The translations under genes and the position numbers were made by a program. Below are positions 22,291 through 31,716 of a stretch of DNA of 64,000 nucleotides, piece after piece (position 1 is the first letter of the stretch; the number at the start of each line of letters is the position of its first letter). This stretch comes from Tigriopus japonicus (lineage: Eukaryota > Arthropoda > Copepoda > Harpacticoida > Harpacticidae), in contig CM021322.1 in assembly GCA_010645155.1 (NCBI GenBank), positions 13,555,418 through 13,619,417 on the forward strand, in the 5' to 3' direction. The notes beneath the pieces are model-generated. The model worked only from the letters and a program-made list of their open reading frames with translations. It was not told where the DNA came from and did no database searches.

Positions 22291-23185
22291 ATGGCATCCT
22301 CTATTCCCATACCCGCGATGTCCCTTAGACGGCCAGACTTGGTGCCCGATGATGGTCAAATGGCCTTCTCACCAAGCAAGATGACTCCGAGGACGTTGGA
22401 TCATTTTCAAGAATCGGATTCCCAAGGGGTGCCTCTTCAATCGGCTTGGACCTTTTGGTTGGATAAGTATGAGAGACTAGTGAATGAATGACCTCTCACT
22501 AGAGATACCTTTTGTAATTTGCTCATTTCTATGTCGCAATAGGGCCAGCAAGAATTCTACGGCAGCTCAGTATCAGGCAAATTTGAAGCAAATTTACACC
22601 GTGTCTACTGTCCAAGGCTTTTGGAGCGTTTACAATCACATTCCTGACGTGAGTCAATTGCCCCTACGATGTTACTATCATTTGATGCGTGATGAACGGA
22701 AACCGCTATGGGAGGATCCTGTTCTGTGCAGAGGTGGAGTTTGGCGGCTAAAATGCCCTAAAAAAGACACGGTAAGTACCGAACGTAACAAACGTAGATA
22801 AGTGAATCAAATAACAGATGGTGCAACATTTTTGCTTGTCCTTGTAGTCTTTGGTGTGGCGGGAACTTTTGTTGGCCGCTATAGGAGAGCAATTTCTTGA
22901 TGACCTTTGTGAGGGGGACGATATTTCCGGTTTTTCCGTGTCTCCTCGAGAGAAAGACGACTTGATTCAAATTTGGAATATTCGCTCGGACGTAGCGAAC
23001 GATGATCGGGTTTTACAAAAAGTGCACAAACTTGTTCCTCATGTGAGATTTAATGCGGAATTTTACAAGCGTAAGAAATTTCTCCAGTTATGAAACGAAG
23101 CCGACGGTTGTTGATTAAGTATTACCTATTTTCAGCTCATGAAACTCATTCCGCATTTGAAGGACGACGAGGCAATATTCGCTAA
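22291..23185 (+). CDS. EIF4E3: Eukaryotic translation initiation factor 4E type 3 (class III)
   Basis: Four exons join in frame: 22291-22466, 22543-22771, 22848-23070, 23136-23185, all with GT-AG introns of 65-76 bp, giving 225 residues (vertebrate eIF4E3 is about 224). Class III landmarks are [51 protein letters not shown], a GGVW strand, [10 protein letters not shown] and the C-terminal [13 protein letters not shown] tail shared with vertebrate eIF4E3. The family binds the mRNA 5' cap with an atypical pocket. Here the second stacking tryptophan is W115 and the eIF4G-contact tryptophan is W86; the first stacking position, by alignment before QANL, is Y69 rather than tryptophan. The ATG chosen is the first in the exon. 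The 3' side faces BAP31. Confidence 0.93.
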
Positions 23186-23368
23186 GTTTCATTCACATCA
23201 AATGCCAAGAAAACCCCATCACGTGCCTTTTGGAGCTCGATTAATATCCATCCATTCAATTCATTCAGAGCTAAAACCACTGACCACAACCCTTTCGATT
23301 GCATAATCAACTACTTCAACATATGCCACCTCTACTACAACGACAACAACAATGCAATCCTACTCAGC

Positions 23369-23399
23369 TTAAAGGCTTAATAGTATATTAAGCCTTTAA
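23369..23399 (+). promoter_or_regulatory. Perfect 14-bp stem hairpin in the eIF4E3 3' region
   Basis: TTAAAGGCTTAATA is followed by a 3-nt loop (GTA) and its exact reverse complement. It lies 184 bp after the eIF4E3 stop and 180 bp beyond the BAP31 stop on the other strand. A poly(A) signal AATAAA for the plus-strand gene follows at about 23458. The stem is symmetrical, so it forms in transcripts of either gene if they extend this far. Confidence 0.7.
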
Positions 23400-23578
23400 C
23401 TCGGCTAAACTATCGTTGAATTGTAGTAAGATTGAAGCGACATTAGTTTAATTATTGTAATAAATTTAGCATTATTTTGATAAAGCAACAATAACCGTTT
23501 CAAAACAAAAACTTCAATAAAAGATGCACCATTGACTGATTGATTGTTGGTCATGGCGTAGGGAGCTGACACTCAAGT

Positions 23579-24704
23579 TTAATCGTCCTTTTTTGTATCC
23601 TTGTCATCGCCTCCACCCAAAACTTTAACCTTGCGCTCCAAGCGATCCTTCTCTTCCAATAAGCGATCGTATTCGGTACTGAGGTTCTCGGACTGGGTCT
23701 TCATGCTCTCCAAATCTTTCTTGGCCTTGCTCAACTCTGAAACATTAACACGAAACAATAATGTCAGTAATCCAAATAATTTTCAAATTCAAATGTTGTT
23801 GTACCGGTCTCGGTTTCTTTCAATTTCTTTTCCAAAGCAGACTCGTCTTTGGTGGATCCTGAGCTCATCAAGGATTCGGCGGCCTTGGACGCAGAAGTAG
23901 CTTGTTTCATGGCCGCATGACGCTCGGCTTCCAAACAAGCATTTTGCGAGATCAACATAACCATCTTCTTAATGACCCTTGAATTTAGAAATAATATCGC
24001 TTTCCATTACGCTATTTCATCCAACAAAAAGGATATGACAAACACCACTTACAAGCACAGAAAGAGTGAAAATCCGGAGATATAAAAGTTCCTTTGGGCA
24101 CGGAACAATCGCATGTGTTGCTGCATTTGGGTGTCCAGGTGCGAGCCGGCATGACCTTCGGTATGAGCACTCTCATCGCTGTATTTCTTCATTTCCCGAA
24201 GGGCGTCTGAACAAATAAAAAAAAAAAGACCTCAATAGTTTTATACAGGGTTCATGCATTTTGTGCACTCGTGATATCCCTATCATCTGAGAAGGTGGGA
24301 GTGAGAACATGGGGTGTAACTGTAAATTGCTTTCAACGATATTCGACACATTTCTAAGAAGAAAAAAAACGTCCTTCAAGAGAAAGTTATTTTCTGGCCC
24401 CCCTGTACATCTTTTTAGGGTTTAGACATGACCTTATGCATCAAAAATTTGCGACGTAGGTCATTCGAGTCAGGTCTCAGAAACTAAACCAACGATCCAA
24501 TGCAAACTCACCGAGGAAGAACAACACCAAAATGGCAACCAAGACATAGAAGTAGTAGATGAGCTGATTCTCCAATCCCTTGAAGAAACGCGACTTGAAC
24601 ACCTTGTTCCATCGACTGGCCGAGATGAATGGGATGAGCAAGAGGATCAAGGCGGCAATTTCTCCGTAGAGGAATCCGGCGATCAAAGTCCAATGCAAAC
24701 TCAT
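23579..24704 (-). CDS. BCAP31: B-cell receptor-associated protein 31-like ER sorting protein
   Basis: Four exons in frame: 24704-24512, 24206-24053, 23977-23805, 23736-23579, giving 225 residues. It opens MSLHWTLIAGFLYGEIA as in BAP29/BAP31. The N-terminal half has three hydrophobic segments (about 7-27, 45-63 and 102-120), with the RLFRAQRNFYISGFSLFL motif before the third. The C-terminal half is a charged coiled coil (about 130-215) with LSTEYDRLLEEK, as in the vertebrate death-effector-like coil. The last four residues, KKDD, form a K-K-x-x COPI retrieval signal, placing the tail in the cytosol and the protein in the ER. The family escorts newly made membrane proteins out of the ER. In-frame joins at all three introns and the family-typical length make this firm. 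Confidence 0.93.
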
Positions 24705-25222
24705 GATGACAAGTTATAAATCAGTCGCAACCAAACCTAAGAACAATGAGAATAAATGGGTGAGGTAAACGGCGAATCAAAAAGACGCAAGCAAGGCTGC
24801 CAAAAAGATCACCCACACAAAATCTAGAAGAGAGAGACTTAGCGAGTTACGTCACTTTCTGATAGCTCGTGGAGCTATTCTTCTAATCTAATCTAAACTT
24901 TCTTGAGTTTCTCGAGCCATTACTAGTGCACAAAGAGATTAGAATCGGCAGAGACCAAGCCCTACATACCCATTTGTAACCCTCCTAAATCCAAAATTTA
25001 TTACAAACCTTAACCAAGGAAGGGCATGGAAACAATTAGATTGAACAATTGCCTTGACCTGGCAACGAATTCCTTTTGAAGTGAATCACACTTGCCGAAC
25101 GATCGAACTTACTAGATATTTCAGAGCTTGCTTTTCACAACTTGAAAGCTGATCGAGTCGTGTCTGGCATGCCTGGCCTTTTTTCTCTGTGGGCATGAAG
25201 TAGCTACGTGTGAGAGACGATA
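24705..25222. other. Divergent intergenic region between BAP31 and IQCA1
   Basis: About 520 bp separate the start codons of two genes read in opposite directions. It must hold both promoters and 5' UTRs, or one shared bidirectional promoter. I see no clear TATA box at a convincing distance and no other gene. Confidence 0.5.
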
Positions 25223-28200
25223 ATGGACGCAACGTTAGGTATTCATTCTCTCAAAACCTTTTGGGAAATTCAGAAAGTGGAAAGCCAACGATTAAATAAA
25301 GCAACTATGGGGAAAGATTTATCAATGACAACGAATTCCAGTTCCTTGAAGAAAGACGAAATTTGGAAAACATGTCGAATAGGTGATTATAAGTTGCATG
25401 ATTTTTACTTTTTATATTGTTTACTCGCTTGAAAATTTCTTGGGCAGAACCTTCAATCTTCTATGGATCAAGACTCAGAGTGAGTTGGAACAACTCTTGA
25501 GTGAGGAATACCGATTGTGCAACTCTAAACCGGAAAGGGTATGATAATGGAGACAATGTAATTTGGATCTTGTTTCAAATCATGTTTTCATTATCTTGGT
25601 AGGATAGAGAGCAAGCATACAAAGCGGTGTCGACCATTTATTTGAAGTATGTCAAGATCTTTCGTGCTTTAGAAGAATGCTTCGACCAGATTGTTCAGCC
25701 TCAAAAACGTCTTCTTTTGCGGGAACTTTTAAACGGAGTCATTGGTAGAATACTCGAATTGAAGGTACAGAAAACTGAGTCAATATTGCGTTTTCTTCTT
25801 AACTCGATGATGAAAGTCTTTTTCTTAGCACGAACTGGTTCACTTGGACAATTTGGAGATCAGTTTTCACGACGAAGCTATGATGGAGCTCGCAATGAGT
25901 CCCAATGATGCTGAGCTCATCATTCCCAAATTTATCGTGAGGGATCGGAAACAAGAAATTGAGTACTGGGACGCTCAAATGAAACTTGCCCTCGACAAAA
26001 TGGAGCAACATGATCTGGAGGTTGGGCCAAACTTTTTGTGGAATCACAACATCATCAGTACTAAGAGGGATGCTCTTTTTTCAGCCCAAGGAACCGATAA
26101 TGACCCAAGAAGAGGCCATCGCGCTTTTGCAGAGACATGAACGCGCCAGACAAGGTCGTCTACGGGCCAAATTAATGGGCGAAATCAGGAAGCAAGAGGC
26201 TAACGAAAAAGCAAAGAATCGAGCGGAAGAGTTTTTGACCAGTGCTCTGGCGGCCAGTAAGATCCAAAGCATTTGGAAAGGAGCATTGGCTCGACGAAAA
26301 GTGCGCAAATTAAGAGAAGATGAATTAGCTTTCATTGGCATGGTAAGTCATTATTTTGGGGTCAAATGATCTTAGGGTAACGACTTTTTCATTGTCAGAT
26401 ACCACCCAAACATGTCTCGACAAAATTTCAAACTCGCTTGGAACTATGGAGAGCCACTCGAAGAGATATTCAACAAAAATATCAACAAGACTTTGAGGAG
26501 GCTTTGGTAGACATCAAGGATAAAGTTTGGAAAGAGGAAGCTCTCGATATTGAAGAAACGATGAAGGATGATATTCGCAAATGGTTTTTCAATGGAAGGT
26601 AGTATTGGTGATCGAGCAACAGGGCAATTTGGCGTGACTCAGAGAGTTGGAGAGTTGTTCATGAACTAGTACAGTATATTATGTCAGAACTGACGTTTTA
26701 AATTTGATCAAAGGTTACATTAGTACATTGAGGCTCATAAAAATGAACCACCATGAGAAAGGATAGGAGTGGTAAGTTTTAAGAAACAACCCATACTATA
26801 AATACTGTTGTGTTTTTCACGCGTAATTTTTTAATGGCTTAAGAGTTGGGGGATGAAAAAGATTTTGAAGCCATCAATTAACTGAACATCAGTCAGCTTT
26901 TTATGCGTATTGCCACTTTTGGATATTAATTGTTATCATTGCTCTAGAGATGATCAAGGTCGATTCCCAGACTATCCTTCAGATGACGAAGGAGGTTCAG
27001 CCGCCGTTTTTCATCCGGAGAGATTCCAAGCACTTCAAGCAGAAAATGAGGCTTTGGAAGGTCATGGATCTGGGGGAACAAAAATGAGGAAAGCAGATTC
27101 CGGAGATAGGAAAAGCAGAGGGGATCAACCTTCGAAATCAAGTACTTCAGATAAGAAAGCCAAGGAACAGGATGACGAAGGCGATGGGGTCGGAGCAGGA
27201 TATGTTTTCAAGGAGTCTGAGTTTTCCAAGCAACTTCGGAAAAATCACAGAAACTTTCAAGGTAGGATCATGTTGGGAACGAGGGCATATTGAAAACGAA
27301 TTCTTTTGGTTCCACTGATGGACATGGGAATGATATGTTCTACCACATTGAATAGAATTCTGGGTTCGAGCTCGAGGAATCCATTTGGAAGGGCAAACCA
27401 CCACCAAGAAGTTTTCAAATCTTCAAGATTTGCAAGAAAATTGCTTCGCAACATTTGGTAACCTAATTTTAGAACAAATTTTCCTTGTGAGATCAAGAAC
27501 TTTGGGACGAACGCTCTTGATCGAAATCACAGTTGAACTGTTCTTGATCGTTGTTGTAGAGGCATGTAAAATATTTAGGCCAAGAGATAAAAGCTTTTCT
27601 CAGACACGCCAAGACACCTTTTTAGGTGGCACAAGTTGAAAAAAAACTCAAAAATCCGAACAAAAACGGGGAATGAAGAAACCAAAACAATGTGTATATT
27701 ATACCAAGGGATTGTAAATATGAAATATTTGCATCAAAACATCAAATTTTTACAATTGATTTCGGCAATGCATATTTCAAAAAAGTTCTTACCTAAGATG
27801 CAAAATGCAAAAAAAACGAAGACCAAGGTCTTTATGATGCACAAAGGTGCCAAATATTGGACTGATCATCATGTAATTCGGATATGGCATTTTTTTAACC
27901 TTTGGTTGTTCCCATTGAGGAAAAACAACTGGAAAACTCCAGAAAACTTCCGTAAGGGTCAGTAAAAACTACTCTCAAGATTCCTTTGCTACCTGCTTCA
28001 AGGAGCCGATGCACCTTTGGAAATGGTTAAATCTCGAGATTTTGATCATGTTCAGAAATAGCTTTTAATGATTGGTTAGATAAATCTTACTGTTCTCAAG
28101 CTATTACACCATTTGTATTCTTTTTGGTACGCCCCTCGTACCGTTGCATTACATGGGTAAAACATTTAAAATTTAAATATGCAATAATGCAATGACGATA

Positions 28201-30319
28201 ACAGCACTTTTTAACATCTGGGGGTTTGGTTGCTTTTTCATTGTAAAACAAATCTGACCTCACAAGCAATCCCTCCCATTGAAAATTTAATGAAAATTTC
28301 AACTTTTCAAAAATGATAGAAGAAAAAAGAAAACTTTTCCAACAAACCTTTATGCTGACTTTAGTTTAAAAAGCAAAAGTTGTGACCTTTATTTGATTTC
28401 CTTCAAAATGTTCAATTTCATTGCGTCTAAAGTTGCTTCAACGATCCTCAACGTCGTCAAGTGCCGTTCGAATCTCTCAAACATCAATCTTCAGCGACCA
28501 ACACGACTTGAGTTTGACTCCGTGAAATAACATTCAAGACGGTCAAATTTCTCGCCAAATTTGAAAGGAGTCAAAGCATCGATCATTATCTGCCTTGTCT
28601 TAGTATGTTCAATAATTTTATGAACTATGTACATATCAAAGTGTGTTGAAAGCCTGCGTTGAGCCAAAAAGGACAGGACTCATGGTTTTCATCCTTGAAG
28701 TTTATTTTGTGTTGTGCCTTTAAGCTAAAATTGGATATGGAAATTTTATTGATCAGTGTTTAGATTGGATGCATAAATGTGTGCAATTATGAAAAGTACA
28801 AAAACACAATATTTTCCATTTTGTGTCTCACGTCCTTGGTAGACATTTGGAAAGACAAAGACGAAAGCAAAAACCTGGCTCAAACTTTTGACGAGGAAAT
28901 GATCAAAGAAGAGAAACGAAGAGAAGTCGAAGATGAGATTCGAATAAATGTGGATGCACACATGAGGGAGGAACTCGATCGACTTAAGATCGTAAGAAAT
29001 ACAATGAGTTGATTTGAGAATTTAGATAAAATTTAACCTTTGCTCACTTTTTAAGGCGGCAGAAAGAGACAAAGGCCGGAAAGGGAAGATTGCGAAGAAG
29101 AGAAAGAAGGGCAAGAAGAAACAAGGGAAAAAAGGGAAAAAGAAGAAAGAAAAAGACTTGACACCAGATCGAACTACTGAATCTCTATATGAAGAGCTAG
29201 TGCTGAATGGGATCATCAAACCTTACCCTACGGTCAATTTAAAAGAATTTCTTGGCAGTACAAATATGATTGGATCGTCATTGAAAAAAATCAAGGACAG
29301 CCCCAAAGACTCGATACCAACACCAGGAGGTGGAGACATTCGTCGGATCATCATTGAATACTGCATCCTTCCCATGAGTAAAATGACGGATATTTGAAAT
29401 TAAAGAACAAACTTTTATGAATCTTAATGTTGTCGACCCCTTTTCAGGTTCGTCAAATCTGAGAGAGAACAGTCCTCACGTCAAATCCTTGCTTCTCGCA
29501 GGACCAACGGGAACAGGAAAGTCCATGTTGGTTCAAGCCATTTGCACTGAACTAAAGGCCACATTCTTTGATCTAACGGCAACAAACATAGTTGGGAAGT
29601 ATCCTGGCAAATCAGGCTTGAATATGTTACTTCACTTAGTGATCAAAATGTCGCGTCTGCTTCAACCTTCGGTCATCTTCATGGATCAAGCAGAGAAGAC
29701 TTTTCTCAAAAAGGTCGCCAAAACCGACAAGTCCGATCCCAAAAGATTGAAGAAAGACCTGCCTCGACTAGTTCGAAGTTTGGCAGCGGAAGATCGAGTC
29801 ATGCTCATTGGAACATCCAAAACCCCTTGGGAATGCGAACAAAAGGTGATTGGGGTCATTTCTGTTCCATCAATTTGGTAACTTAAGAAGTATTTCTTTC
29901 AGGGCTTATTACAAACCTATCAAAAGGTTCTGTTACTCCCGCGACCAGACTATCCACAAAGACACGAGCTTTGGCGCGAAATCATCATATCTAAAGGAGG
30001 AGACATTGAGAGTCATTGGGAGAAATTTGATCTCTCTGCCTTGGCTAAAATATCGGATGGTTACACAGCCGGTCAAATTGTGGAAGCAGCCTCCCAAGTT
30101 CTCGTACCTCGACGTCTTTTACATCAAGGGGTTCGCCCACTTCAGCCCTCGGAATTCATTCCAGTTCTGGCCAAAATGGATCCAATGTATCGAGAAGAAG
30201 AGGCGGCCTACGATGGCTGGTACGCAAAAACGCCAATGGGCAAGAAACGAATGAAACAAATGGAAGGGGACGAAGATCTCAAGAAGGACAAAAAGAAAAC
30301 TCCGAAGAAAAAGAAATAA
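25223..30319 (+). CDS. IQCA1: IQ and AAA domain protein, dynein regulatory complex subunit 11
   Basis: Twelve exons give about 871 residues: a tentative first exon 25223-25233, then 25448-25538, 25603-25764, 25829-26020, 26085-26342, 26399-26598, 26948-27261, 27356-27457, 28843-28991, 29056-29377, 29448-29845 and 29903-30319. Phases agree at every join. Landmarks are HERARQGRLRAKLM, an IQ motif (KIQSIWKGALARRK) in exon 5, FPDYPSDDEGG in exon 7, a lysine-rich linker in exon 10, and the AAA module with Walker A GPTGTGKS in exon 11 and IVGKYPGKSG after it. The Walker B-like VIFMDQ has Gln in place of the usual Glu, so hydrolysis is doubtful. The tail WYAKTPMGKKR is typical of the family. DRC11 belongs to the nexin link of motile axonemes. 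An AATAAA overlaps the stop codon. Exon 1 is the weakest call. Confidence 0.9.
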
Positions 30320-30341
30320 ATCTCATTGAACGACGCTCCTT

Positions 30342-31592
30342 TTAATTTTGAGATGCAATGGCATAGTATTTTGAAGGCTTGGAGAAAGACAGATCCTCTA
30401 AATTCAAAGGGGTGTCCAATTTGGCTCTGAGATGATTCTGACATTGTCGATTGGCCTCAATTATCCGAACAGTTCCAGACTCTTCGCCCAGAGTATTTTG
30501 AGCGGATTCCAGGAACGGACACAATAGCACTTCACTTGGTGAGCTGAGACTTTGACGACAAATGGCGGCACAAGAGTGGGCGGAATAGTTTTTGCGACCT
30601 CCAACCAATCCGTAGAGATGGCGAATGCTGTACACGAGTTTCTTTTCGTGATTTTGCCAAGAATGGCAACAACTCGTCGTCGAAGATGGTTTCAAGTCTT
30701 GGGAATAAAAATGTCTCCAGAATTGAACGGATTCCTCACAGGATAGGCCAGTTTCTTTGAGGAACAAGGTGAAGCTAATTCGGGCGGAATGAGCCAGGCG
30801 TTTCTCTTTAACAAGAAGATCGAAAAGGTCTTTGTAACAGGGAGGAAATGATTTCAGATGCTTTTGGAATGTTCTTAATGTAATCGGTTGGTTCAAGTTC
30901 AAGGTATCCCTAGAAGAAGGATTGGGCCTGGACACATAGTAAAAAGAACGTAATATCTCGCTCACTAAATCACTTTTTTGAGGTATAACATCGACTTCAC
31001 GCGACTCGTTTAGGTCCATTTTCTTCAAACTTGGAAATAATGATAGCAAAAGGTGTGGACACAGAGTGACATCAATTTGAGCCAGCCCATTAATCAGACA
31101 CACTTTGCGATCGGACACCAATTGGGAAACCCATTGAAATGGGACCTCAATATCTCGCCATGCTTCTCTATCACAGACTGGGGCAATTGCAGTGAAAAGT
31201 CGGAATAATTCTAAGTCATGTCTGAGACGAGTTCGTAATTTTAAGTGATGGGCCATTTTAGCTAAAGCCTGAATTTGGTCGCCTTCAGTACTTTGAGACA
31301 GGCGTAGTTTTAACAATAGAGTTTCTTTCTGGAGGAAGAAGGTCTGAAATTCAGGATCTACTTGGGCTGCCAAGGCCAGGGCAAAATGCGAAATTTTATC
31401 CTTTTTGGAGCCACACGAAACTGCTTCAGCCAAGTCCTCATGACTTTGGCTAAGAACTTCACTGAGCTCGTTGAAGGTCAAGGACTCGGTGATGAGTCGA
31501 AGAAACTGAAGGCGTTTTCGAGCGAGGGATTGGAGCTTATGAAGATGAATTTCTCCCGAGGGTGGATCAAAGAAGACCAAATTCCGCACCAT
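30342..31592 (-). CDS. PRIM2: DNA primase large subunit (4Fe-4S)
   Basis: A single frame of 416 residues matches the eukaryotic primase large subunit: an N-terminal helical part with RKRLQFLRLI and DKISHFALALA, then the C-terminal iron-sulfur domain. The four cluster cysteines are present in family context: C252 (SFPPC), C341 or C345 (HSCAAIC), C358 (LLCPF) and C384 (RQCQ). The IRHLYGLVGGRKNY strand, which contacts the RNA primer/template in other primases, is kept. The subunit joins PRIM1 and DNA polymerase alpha to lay down primers. It is shorter than the human protein (509) at both ends. TTTCGTTTCAG right before the first ATG looks like a splice acceptor, so a short upstream exon carrying about 25 residues may exist in the 124 bp up to calpain-7. 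The C-terminal acidic tail is absent. Confidence 0.88.
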   Translation of the reverse strand: MVRNLVFFDPPSGEIHLHKLQSLARKRLQFLRLITESLTFNELSEVLSQSHEDLAEAVSCGSKKDKISHFALALAAQVDPEFQTFFLQKETLLLKLRLSQSTEGDQIQALAKMAHHLKLRTRLRHDLELFRLFTAIAPVCDREAWRDIEVPFQWVSQLVSDRKVCLINGLAQIDVTLCPHLLLSLFPSLKKMDLNESREVDVIPQKSDLVSEILRSFYYVSRPNPSSRDTLNLNQPITLRTFQKHLKSFPPCYKDLFDLLVKEKRLAHSARISFTLFLKETGLSCEESVQFWRHFYSQDLKPSSTTSCCHSWQNHEKKLVYSIRHLYGLVGGRKNYSAHSCAAICRQSLSSPSEVLLCPFLESAQNTLGEESGTVRIIEANRQCQNHLRAKLDTPLNLEDLSFSKPSKYYAIASQN

Positions 31593-31716
31593 CTGAAACG
31601 AAATACATCATGACATGCTCAGAAAGACTTAGGTTGTTGGATAGAAACGACTAGTGTATTTATGCATTGAGTTTCATCACATTTAAGGTATCACAATTCA
31701 CGTTGGATTCATTGGC

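Noticed and set aside
27457..28842. Possible extra gene in the 1.4-kb IQCA1 intron
   Set aside because: The open frames are lysine-rich AT sequence without domains, and the exon phases on both sides already match.
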